DNA of 64,000 nt, from NCBI GenBank assembly GCA_033032865.1, contig JAWHQI010000005.1, positions 7,836,001 through 7,900,000 on the forward strand, in the 5' to 3' direction. Origin of the DNA: Dactylorhiza incarnata. Taxonomy: Eukaryota; Streptophyta; Magnoliopsida; Asparagales; Orchidaceae. The position numbers were made by a program, and so were the translations under genes. The notes under the pieces are model-generated. The model had not been told where the DNA came from, made no database searches, and worked only from the letters and a program-made list of their open reading frames with translations. Positions 52,979 through 62,585 of this stretch are shown piece by piece. Each line of letters begins with the position of its first letter. Positions within the stretch are counted from its first letter, which is position 1.

Positions 52979-54456
52979 TGTTGGAACCTTAGTTTTGATT
53001 TGAGTTAGGATCCATCTTTAATGTCTAAGTTTCTATCATAACACATCTTATAACTTAGATCAAATCCATTAAGATAGAAGGCTGAAAATATATATAATTA
53101 ATAGGCTGAGAAAATAAGAGAAAGATAAAAATTATATATGTTCTCTACGTTCGACGAACGACTATCGGCATTCGACGAACGGCGCTCCGCGGTCGATGAA
53201 TGATATTCATTCTGCGCTCGACGAAATCCAGTCAACGGTCGACGAACAGACCCCGTCTCAGCGGTCGATGAACAGACCCCATCTCAGCGGTCGACGAAAA
53301 GCTGCGTTCGACGATCTCAAGTCTGCGTTCGACGAATATTCAGCAGAAGCTCAGAACGACGAATTAAATGTTCAGATCGACGAACTTGAAGCTGAGCTCG
53401 ACGAAATTATCATCAGCAATTATATTTCTTCTTTCTCAGCTCGTCTAATATTCTCAGCAATATTTTAATCATTTCTATTTATATATTGTTATATATTGCT
53501 GCATTTATAAATTAACAATATAGTCGTTGCAGCATTAAATATTATAGCCGTTGCAGATAAGCAAAATATGACAATTTATCTTCTCGAGGAATCTAGGAAA
53601 TGAAAGAGATATTATCTCCTTCCTTGTCGGGCAAGAATTCAAATCAGCCCGGAAGTCTTCTCCAGAATATATACAAAAAGAGAAGAGTAGAGAAGTAGAA
53701 AAAGAGAAAACAAGAATAGAAGAGAGAATAGGAAGAACCAGGAAGAATAAACAGAGAAGCAAAAAGAAGCAGCACATATACAGATTTCTTGATAAGAACA
53801 ACATATATTATTTATCTTCTTTTTGCTAACTCTTCTTTGCAGAACATTTTCATCCTGAGACACCAATCAATATCATTTGCTCAGGATCAAACTGCAGAAG
53901 AAAAAAAGGGTTATTACAATCAAGAGAAGAAGCCTCCACAAGTTATCATCAATCTCAATCAGACAGGGGGAGCTCTTCAACATCATATTCAAAGATCCAA
54001 TCTCAACAACCCATCAGGATCTCTAGAGTCTTCTCAAGCAAGGAGAAGAAAAATATATTTTCCATTTTCTTTTTACATGTATAAAGGGTTATAACTCCCT
54101 TCAAAAGTTACAGCCATTGGTGGCAGGGCACCTGATCAAAAACCTGTAGATTAGTTAGAGCACCTGATCAAAAGCTGTCTTGGTGTGTGGACACCTGATC
54201 AAAACTCCCTTGGTGGCAGGGCACCTGATCAACAACCTGTAGTGGATTCCTACCAAGTGTGGTAGAAGAGTAGATGTACCCATGTTTAGTGGGGAACTAC
54301 TATATATCTTCGTGTCATCTGTGATGTGATTATTTTCTTTTGCTGTGTTGCTGATTTCTTTATTTGCTCCTATAACTCACTCAGCATTACACATATATAT
54401 ATCACTATTTTGAAATAACCCAAAACTTTTAAATATTAAGAATTAACCTCCTTTCA
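52979..54456 (+). repeat. LTR 3 of the intact dimer
   Basis: The 1478-bp LTR starts TGTTGGAACC after AATAGGAGGAGAT and ends CCTTTCA, followed by the right target duplication CTCAA (54457-54461). Confidence 0.92.
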
Positions 54457-54839
54457 CTCAACATTCAATCCCAACTCCACATGCCTTTGTCCAGGTCTGC
54501 CTGACTCATTTTTCATCAGAACAAGAAAAAGAAGGGAGGAGAAGAAACAATTGGAAAAGAAGGATGAAAGGCATAGAAATCAGAGGAGGAGGGAGGATGA
54601 GAGGCATACAAAAATCCGAGGAGAAAGAAGGATGAGAGGCGCCCTGATAAGAGGTCGGAGAAGGAGCCAATCCATTGCAATGGTCTGCTTGAAGGAGAAA
54701 AATGAGAGCCCAATATAGGTCGACTGACTCCATTGAGGATTCCACCATCCCTCTTGTTCTCCTCCCATTTTTAGGTTAGGAATGAATTAACAGTTTAAGT
54801 CTTTTTATTATTAATATAGAGTTTCCTAAGATGAATAAA
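54457..54839. other. Spacer after the dimer
   Basis: Purine-rich stretch (GAAGGGAGGAGAAG, GAGGAGGGAGGATGAG) without a supported gene. The minus-strand ORFs here are Ser/Pro/Phe-rich and composition-driven. Confidence 0.4.
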
Positions 54840-55570
54840 TTCACAACTCTCAAAATTTGTGCCGGAAAATTGTGTGAAAGGTGTCATTGTGCTCGTATCA
54901 GGCACACGAGTCTAAGGAATGCAACTGAAGTCAATTCTGAGTTTGTTTACTCATAATTAATTACTCGAGTCACCGTGATGGTCAGCCTGGACTATTTCAG
55001 TTAACTTTCTTAATTCTCATCTGAATTGAATGAAATAAAAGTCATCATGCTAGTATTGATCATACGAGCCCAACACAATTGACTGGGGTCAATTCAGAAT
55101 TCTTTTGCTCATATTTATCTATTCAAATTGACATGTAGTTCAAATGCACCATATTTGGGTCAACTTTCTCAATTCTCATCGAAATTGAACAAAATGAAGG
55201 GCATAGAGTATGTATCGATCATGCTAGTCCAACGTAACTAATTGAGGTATATTTGGAGCATGTTTGCTCATAAAGTCACATCGGGGTCATCATGCAATTC
55301 GATTTGACCTAATTTAGTCGACTTGTCAATTATATATCAAAATGAGGTGTAATTAGTGTTGTTGTGGTCGTATTGATCCATTGAGTGTGCAACCACTTAC
55401 CGTGATTAATTATGGGTTGATTTACTCAAAATTCCATATCAAATCATCATAGTTCAAACTCGGTATTAATATAAGATAAAATTTGGGTCATTGGGTTACT
55501 GTGACCCCGACTAAGCTATTCTAGTGGGTCAATTGAACTGACTAGGCCCCCCAAGTGATCCAAATGACCA
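54840..55570. repeat. Divergent ~159-bp satellite-like tandem array
   Basis: Units can be aligned at about 54840, 55001, 55160, 55318 and 55477 (spacing 158-161 bp). Conserved words are T(T/C)AACTTTCT.AATTCTCATC at unit starts, GATCATGCTAGTCCAAC near position 70, TTTGCTCATA near 105 and TCATCATGCAATTC near 130. The first and last units are the most diverged. No coding potential. Confidence 0.7.
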
Positions 55571-55589
55571 AGTTTGAGTTGGGATGTTA

Positions 55590-56060
55590 CATGATAGTCA
55601 TCAAAACATCATGTGTACGATATGCTTCCTAAATGAAGTTCCTCACAATCTGGATCATTATCTTCACCAAAACTTGGCTTTGATCCACTTTTTAAAGTAA
55701 TCGATCATTACCAGCATGAACTTACACTGGGCATTGGCTTGAGGAAATGGTCCAAGTAAATTCATTTCTCATATTTCAAAAGGGCGTATTGTTGCAATGG
55801 ACCTTAATTGTTGCACCGGTTGAAAATGAAGGGGAGAATAGAGTTGGCACCTATGACACCTTTGAACAAAGTCCTCCGCGTCCTTCTGAATGAGCGGACA
55901 AAAGTAGCATTTTCCTTAACATTCTCTTCTCTAGAGTGTAACTTCCTGTGTGGATTCCACGCTATCTCTAATGGATCTCATCAAGAAGTCTAGACACTTC
56001 TACTTCAGTTAAACATCCTGATAGCAAGGCTGAGAGCGTCTTTCAATATATGTACCTACT
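55590..56060 (-). pseudogene. Second old gypsy integrase fragment
   Basis: Minus-strand reading in broken frames gives QKDAEDFVQRCHRCQLYSPL (zinc-domain Cys pair), QLRSIATIRPFEI, MNLLGPFPQANAQCKFMLVM and MIDYFKKWIKAK. The first core Asp position is Asn (MNLLGPF; MDLIG in the related copy at 42.5 kb). Stops and shifts are frequent. It is close to the fragment at 41972-42825 in type. Confidence 0.7.
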
Positions 56061-56560
56061 TTGAGGTAGATAATAGGTTGTCATGTACGTGCAATATCTT
56101 TTGTATTCCACCATAGAGAGATATCTTCTCATAGTTAATAACTCAACAAGTGGGTCAATCCAAGATGGTAATTAGTCGATCCAATGAGCTCCCCTTCGTC
56201 AATCAATGGCCTAAAGATCTCAGTCAACTTTTCTAATCTTTGGCTCATTATTCGCTAAACTTGTCTACGACACGTCTTGGATGCCAAAAGACAAAAATAT
56301 ACCGATCTCTCCCTTCAACTTAGTCAGATAACATTGCAGTGTTGGCTCTTAGCGTCGAACTCCGGGATCCCACCACAAAGGAATCATTGTGATCCATCAA
56401 ATCCTTGATGCCAAACTAACTAACCATTTGTAACACGACAAACCCTTAATAACTGCTTTCTAGAAGCTCTGTCTATATACATAGAACACCCGAGGGTGAT
56501 GCCAACTTTGCTTCAATCTTGGGATCAACCGTGAAGTCCGCTAGGAAGTATTCGACACCT
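56061..56560 (-). pseudogene. Gypsy RNase H region, degenerate
   Basis: Upstream of the integrase fragment the minus strand has SGVEYFLADFTVDPKIEAKL near 56500, recalling the ALADFIAE junction before gypsy RNase H, and SQRLEKLTEIFRPLIDEGEL near 56210. Frames are broken throughout. The assignment rests mainly on position next to integrase. Confidence 0.4.
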
Positions 56561-58277
56561 GAATCTTGACAGATGTCCATGACAAGTAAGTTTTCTTGAA
56601 TTCTCTCATCTCCATCGACCACTAGATTTTTAAGCAACACGATTTGGTGTGGTTTAGACCCAAAATGACATGAATCAATTTTGGAATGAACAAAACTACA
56701 CCAAAATTGTGCGGTGTGATGATATTGGTGTAGTTTGGAGTGAACTTTTGCTGGGCATTTTTGGTTTTTATACAATTTTGGAGATCTTACTGGATGGATC
56801 GATGTAATAATACATATTGTTATAATGATAATGCAAAATGTTGTTCCTCTTATGTGTTTTTCTTCTAAAATATATGGTGCTAAAAATATAGAGCGATATA
56901 CAATTAGACTTTTGATATAACGAATCATATATGATATATGTTGTTCAAAGCAGATTATCAAAAGCAAGACTGCAACAGCAATAAGTAAGTGCCTCTATGT
57001 ATAATAAGGCTTTAATAATTACAATTTGTACATGCACTACAAGTCTACACCTTCCTTTATAAGATGTTTTGGACCTTCTTGTGTTTATCTTTCTAACTCT
57101 ACAAAAGACAATATATGTTAGTCAATTGTAATCTACAACTATGCATTTACCATTATTACTTACATGTTGTGATGTTACTAGATTGTACTATTGGTTTGAA
57201 TATATTATTTTAGTATTATCTGTTAATACATCTATTTGGCCGTATATATCATTGGATTAATGTTTTCTAGATGTTTTGTTTCATATTGACAATTGACAAT
57301 ACACACTTGAACATACATGATCTTTGGGAAAGTCAGTTGGGAACCTATAGTCTTTGAATAATATGATCCTTACTTCTACTATTTAGGATACTAGATAATG
57401 GTCCACAACGGATGATAAATATGTGGATTAGCTTTAGGATAGTACCTTGTATGATTTTTTTGTACCTATATTATATTTTGGTTATGTTCTTGACTTGTGG
57501 GTGTTGGTTTGATGTGCTTTACTTGTGAGCACTCATTCGATGCCTTCTGTTAGCTTTGTACTCTTATATTTCATGTTATTTTACAAGCTTATGTTTAGTA
57601 TGAATTCACATTTCTTCATGCTAGTTTTATTGTGTTACTATGTATATGGTTATGTGTGTAATGATTATCATTGTGTAGTAAGGGTTATAACATCACAATA
57701 TATAATCATCTAATGTGCGGACGCCACTTAGGACCCCTTCTCTAGATTGACCGGAATCAAGGTGTTGGTCTCTTACACCCAGATATTACTGTTTACCTCA
57801 TATATCATGGAAATAGGGTTAGTTTGATGCATGTTAGTCCCATGCTTTATCACTTTATACCAAAAATTCTAAGCTCGTCAAAAACATTTGAGTAATGATG
57901 CATTCCCTTTAACACATTGATCTTTATGTCTTCTGGAATTCCCAGCTTCATGATCATTAGACACATATTATCTGAATGATCACACCTCTTAAAATACCAT
58001 TTTTTTTTCTTAATAGAAATTTTATCAGATGAAGTGAGTGATTCAGTCTTAAGTACAATGTATAAAGTTCATGCAACAAAATAATCATAATATTCTCTCT
58101 TACTAATTTAAAATTTTGTTCAATTAAGCAATGTATACAATGGAGTTAGTTTTCATAGATATACAACTAGTATATGTAAACAGATAAATTAAATAAATGG
58201 TATGACCTTTATAAGATAACAACACAACATTAACACTTTAGTCTTTCTGTAGGAATGTCAATGGCATGATACTCTTA
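56561..58277. other. AT-rich spacer
   Basis: About 1.7 kb with no supported gene; ORFs are short and biased to hydrophobic residues. GATATTGGTGTAGTTTGG-type lines at 56640-56770 contain two partial copies of GTGGTTTAGA/ACACCAAAATTG. Confidence 0.4.
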
Positions 58278-58408
58278 GGCTCCGTTTGGGGGGGACTTAT
58301 TTTCACCAGTCAAGCGGTTACAACCGCATGAACCGGACCTTGATTAAGGTCCGATTCATGCGGTCGTAACCGCTTGACCGGTGAAAATAAGTCCCCACAA
58401 ACAGAGCC
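58278..58408. mobile_element. Tourist-like MITE
   Basis: A 131-bp, nearly perfect inverted repeat: the left arm GGCTCCGTTTGG matches the right end CAAACAGAGCC, and ACTTATTTTCACC pairs with GGTGAAAATAAGT. It is flanked by TTA on both sides (58275-58277, 58409-58411). Trinucleotide TTA duplications define PIF/Harbinger-derived Tourist elements. No coding capacity. Confidence 0.85.
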
Positions 58409-58523
58409 TTAGTGTATGAATAAAATATTGACAATAAGTTATATATGTTAAGTAATAAATCATTCTTTGGACCAACCTAATATCCGCATGGAAAACCTAA
58501 TAATCAACACACATTTATTACTA

Positions 58524-58720
58524 GGGGTGTGCAAAAAGAATGGAAAAATTGAGAACCGGCTCGAAACCAAACCGAAAAAATCAATTTTGGTAGATAATGG
58601 TGGATCTCGGTTTGGTTCTGGTACCCAAAAAATATTGAACTGATCTTTCATTTCAGATCTCGGTTCTTGGTGTCAGATACCCAAAACTGACCCAAAAACT
58701 AAATTATAAATATTTGTCAA
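58524..58720. repeat. Possible hAT-type MITE fragment
   Basis: CTAGGGGTGTGCAAAAAGAA followed by GAACCGGCTCGAAACCAAACC and repeated CTCGGTTTGGTTC and GATCTCGGTTCTTGG words resembles the common plant repeat starting TAGGGGTGTGCA. The second terminus was not found. Confidence 0.45.
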
Positions 58721-59259
58721 TTGATTGGTACTTAGGTAGAAGTCAATATATCTATTGTTAATCAAAATAGTTAATATATATTTTGTTATTGTTTATCATT
58801 TCAATTCAATACTATAAGACATCAACATTAATATTCTAATTTTCATGAATTTTGAAAATGTTTGAATTCACAAATGAAAATATTATGTTAATTTCAGATT
58901 AGCAATAAACACTAATATTTATTATCATGCTAATATTATGTTGTTATATGATTAATATGAATAAAAAATTCAAATTTGTTATGCAAGAATTTATAGTCAA
59001 ATTTCTTATGGGAGTTTTTATTAGCGATGTATTTTTCACTATCCGCAGGTAGTTGATAAATGCAAGCAATTATTCTAGAAAATGTTATCCACAAACAAGA
59101 ATATTATCCGCACCCAAATTTTGATAAAAAAAACCTCAAGCATAGTAAATAAAAGCTCTACATTTTCATGAATATGAAAAAATATCTCGAAACACCATCA
59201 AAGGGTAACTATTTTGAAATGTTTTAGAGAATTATTCATAAAAAAAATCTCAAAAAAAC
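58721..59259. other. AT-rich spacer
   Basis: No gene seen. TATCCGCA-type words occur near 59040 and 59106, as in the candidate solo LTR near 43455. Confidence 0.35.
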
Positions 59260-59823
59260 ATCAAGCTTGAAAAGAATTGCACTAAATAGGAATGAGAGTG
59301 GAAGAATCTATACCATGTTAAGGAGAAACAAGTGTGAAATACTGTTGGTGCCAAAAATGATACCTCCAAAATTCACACTAAAGGGGACGGGAGAAAACTG
59401 CGAAGTGCAGGTTACTAAGGCAGAAGATGCTGGAAAAAAGAGAAGGCGATCGTAAAATGGCGATCACGAAAAAATGAGACCGCTTACACAGGTTGTAAGC
59501 TGGAGCCTCCGAATCAAGTCCACTTTTCTGGTACCCCTACCCCTCTATTTATAGACGAGAGGGCTGCCCAAACGGGCAGAATGATAAACTACGGGCTGCC
59601 CGGGATACAGGAGAGTCGGGCAGGGAGAAGAGGTGCAAATAACAAAGATAAGGAAAAACGATCAGACTGCTTAAACTGACGGTCTCCACTGTCCTGACCG
59701 CTTGGTACTTAGAAAATCCTGGTTGAGAAGGTAGCTGGCGGTCTGGGCGATCACACAAACTGAGACCGCTGCAACTGAAGAAATTGGCCAGTAAGAGGAG
59801 GTCGCGGGCTTTCTGGGCAAACA
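59260..59823 (-). repeat. Gypsy LTR-like block (c)
   Basis: A minus-strand TATA (CTATAAATAG, 59545-59554) and flanks match block (b). It ends CTGGGCAAACA (59823) followed by TAATCCCCGCACATT, on the minus strand a purine tract then TGTTTGCCC. The interior of the element would lie to the right, which places the following plus-strand genes antisense in its 3' region. The left boundary is not resolved. Confidence 0.5.
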
Positions 59824-59913
59824 TAATCCCCGCACATTTTTAAGTTGCGCCTGGAACTTCGAAAATGTTAACTCTGACCGCGGAGACCGCGGCCGTCATA
59901 AATGCGTCTTGAT

Positions 59914-59924
59914 CTATAAATACC
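59914..59924 (+). promoter_or_regulatory. TATA box of the first antisense gene
   Basis: CTATAAATACC lies 88-98 bases before ATG 60012, a normal plant spacing for a short leader. Confidence 0.65.
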
Positions 59925-60011
59925 GGTTGATATCTTCACATTCCGAGATATTGTGAAAACCCAATCCTCGAGCGGTCACTGAAGAGTTGCTAGGCGCGAT
60001 CTCCTACAAAG

Positions 60012-62209
60012 ATGACGATGCTTGACCTCTTAAAAGTTCTTCCATCAAAAACGAACTCTCCTGGGAAAAAGGAAAATGTTAGCTCAAAGAAAGGGAAGAA
60101 GGCACCAAAAATTTTGACGAAAGCGAGCGCTTCAAAGGGGACCGCCCGATCTCCGAAGAAATCTGAGCTTCCTGAGAGTTCAGTTGTGCCGGTCTCTGTT
60201 ATTCCTGAGCCATCTAATGCTTCTTCAGATCCTGTATTGAAATTATCTGACTTTTCCATTTCCTTTGACTGTCAGAAAACCCTGGAAATGCTAGATCAAA
60301 CAATTTCCAAGCCACCCGAGACCGCTTCTACCGAAACTATTTTGGCCGGTCTGCGTCAGAAACAGGCCGAGGCAGAATCTCTAAGGCAAAAAATTGCTGA
60401 TCGCGTGGATGCTGCTGAGAGTAAGAAGAGAAAAGATTCAAGCCCTTCCAGTTTAACTTATAAAAGAAGCAGAAAAAATGAGGAAGAAAAAGACGTGATC
60501 GCCTCGGGGGCAATCACACTGTCTGAATCTACCGATCCGGAGATTATCGTGGAAACTTCTAAGGTGAGCGTTAAGGGCGATCCCTCCTTCCCTCCTGCGA
60601 TCTCAGTTTTATCAAGAGAGGATGATTCTGAATTAATCGCCTATCTTGATGAAGCTTCTTCTAACAATTCGTCTTTTTCATCGTTGCAGGTGTTGGATCC
60701 CCTTGAAGCTTCTGCTCTTAGAAATGCCGCTGTTGAGAAGGAGATCGCTAACAGGGAGAAGGAGATCGCTGACGGGGAAAAGGAGATCGTTGATACGGCG
60801 ATCAAGGAGAAGGAGGAGGACGGGAAGAAGAAAGAGAAGGAAGAGAAAAGAGAAAAAGGGGAGAAAGAGAGGAAAGAGAAAGAAGAGATGAAGAAAAAGG
60901 TTGATGAGAAGAAGAGGAAGGATAAGGAGAGGGAGAAGAGAAGAAAAAAGGAGAAAGAAGAGGAAGAAAAGAAGAAAGAAGCGGCTAAGATCGCCGAGGA
61001 GGAACGGGAGAAAGAGGCGCTTAGGGCTGCGGAGGAGAAGGCAGCTCTAATCGTTGAGGAGAGGAGGAAGGAAACGGTCAGGATTGCTGAGGAAAAGGCG
61101 GCCTTGATCGCTGAAGAGAGGGAAAAGGCTGCGATCTTGCAGACCGCAGAAAATAAAAATACTGAGGAGGAGATCGCGGAGAGGTTGCAGATCGCCAAGG
61201 AGAAAGCTGCGCTTTCTAGCGGTCTCCCAAATGATTCTCTTCAGGGAGACCGTTTGAACAAGGCTGCAGCAGATCGTGCGGCGGCGGTCTCGATTTTGCG
61301 AGCTGGTAAGTATAAAATGATTCCTCAGCCGGTCGAGTTCCTTTCATTACCTATAGTTCGCTCTGCTTCTCCTGAAAGAAAACATGAGATCGTTTTTATT
61401 GAGACCGATGACATCCTCTTAAGTAATGAAGAATTAAAAAGGAGAAGAAAAGAGGGAGAAAAATCGCAGAAAAGAGATTTGGAAAGAATGGATCTGGAGC
61501 GCTTAAGGGGATCAGATCGCCTTTCTCTGACCGCCGATCCCGCGGTCACTAAAGATACCAGAAGAGCTTTACGTGACTGCGGTCTTAACTTCTTTCCAAG
61601 TACTCTTTCTGTTCATTTAAAGAGCTTATTTGATTGCATGCTCATGATTGAAATAACCCATCTCTTGTGACCGCAGATAATGAAAATGTTGAGATCGAGG
61701 AGGGAGAACTTCCTCGGCATATTGAGATCTCCCCTCAGTTAACCAACATCCTCAACCCCATGTTCGAGGATGTTCGTTCTATGCTGATGAGGGAGCGGAC
61801 TCAGAACGATCAGATCCGTAATCTCGAAGAAAAATTGCGCAGTAATGAGAAGCGGATTCGTGAAGAATGCGATCTGAGAGTTGCAGAGATCGCTCGAGCT
61901 CTCAAGAAAGCCGAAAAGGAGACTGAATACTATAAGGGGAAGGCTGCGGCGCTGTCTGCGGAGAATGAGAGGCTGAGGGGCGGTCATGGAAAAATGCTGA
62001 TGCGACCGGGCACCTCCAGCGATCATCCAGCGGAGAGATCGCAGCCTGAAATTGTGCTGATTCCTATGGAGCAGGTGGACAAGGAAATGTCGAAAATTCA
62101 CCGGTCTGCGATGCTGGCTAATCACAGCTTGGTGTCAGTTATGGCCGCAGTGAATGATATGCAAGATGTCGCAGCTCATGTTGGAAGAAACAGGCCTTCT
62201 AGGAGATGA
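60012..62209 (+). CDS. Lys/Glu-rich coiled-coil gene with one intron
   Basis: ATG 60012 opens a long frame to TGA 61670, and a second frame (to TGA 62209) follows. An intron ending in GACCGCAG (61676) with a donor at 61573 or 61582 joins them in phase, giving roughly 700 residues. The protein starts basic (SPGKKENVSSKKGKKAPKI), has a Ser/Pro-rich part, then about 200 residues of Glu/Lys-rich single-helix or coil (EKEEKREKGEKERKEKEEMK) and AAEEKAALI-type repeats. The second part has a classical coiled coil (RTQNDQIRNLEEKLRSNEKR, ALKKAEKETEYYKGKAAALS). Tat-type antisense ORF products often have such a coil. No known catalytic motif. The intron is inferred from splice signals and phase only. Confidence 0.6.
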
Positions 62210-62585
62210 TCATTTGTTTTGAGACCGAGCGGTCTCTGAATTTTAAACATTTTGCCTTGTAATATTTTCGCTATTAATTGTTCCATCTATTTTTGTGACC
62301 TTTTCAATTTTATGTCTTGTGCGGTCTTTATTTCTTTGATTTCAATCTCTTTATGCATGGACTGCCTGTCACTGCGTTTATATTTTATTTACTGAGATCG
62401 CCAAAATGGAATACCCTCACTTAGCCTTGCATAGATCGAGCGGTCTGAGAGGCTTTTGCTGGACGATCTGCAGAAGGTAATGATTACAAAATGACCCTTC
62501 GGCTTCTATAAATAGCTGTCTTCATATTCTTTATTTCATATTCTTTTGTACGCGCGCTAAACACCGATCTCAGCGACCACGCAAA
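62210..62585 (+). promoter_or_regulatory. Intergenic promoter of the PF04195-like gene
   Basis: It follows TGA 62209. CTATAAATAG (62506-62515) is a TATA box about 70 bases before ATG 62586. AATATTTTCGCTATTAATTG near 62265 may serve as polyadenylation region of the preceding gene. Confidence 0.55.

Larger units (their letters stand above)
47291..54456 (+). mobile_element. Family B tandem dimer, intact (LTR-int-LTR-int-LTR)
   Basis: Three LTRs (47291-48775, 50136-51618, 52979-54456) alternate with two internal regions of exactly the same length, 1360 bp (48776-50135, 51619-52978). Only the outer ends carry the target duplication CTCAA (47286-47290 and 54457-54461); none separates the units. 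The structure is therefore one insertion that became, or arrived as, a dimer. The internals hold a primer site, a mini-gag, a coil region and two purine tracts, with no pol. Confidence 0.93.

Noticed and set aside
54506..54768. Overlapping minus-strand Ser/Phe/Leu-rich ORFs
   Set aside because: All three frames are open because of a purine-rich strand; no conserved motif.
56473..56967. 164-residue ORF as an intact host gene
   Set aside because: Only its last third resembles the gypsy RNase H region; the rest is AT-rich with no recognisable domain.
60641..61198. Ser/Phe-rich antisense ORF of 185 residues
   Set aside because: It is the complement of the Glu/Lys-rich repeat of the plus-strand gene.
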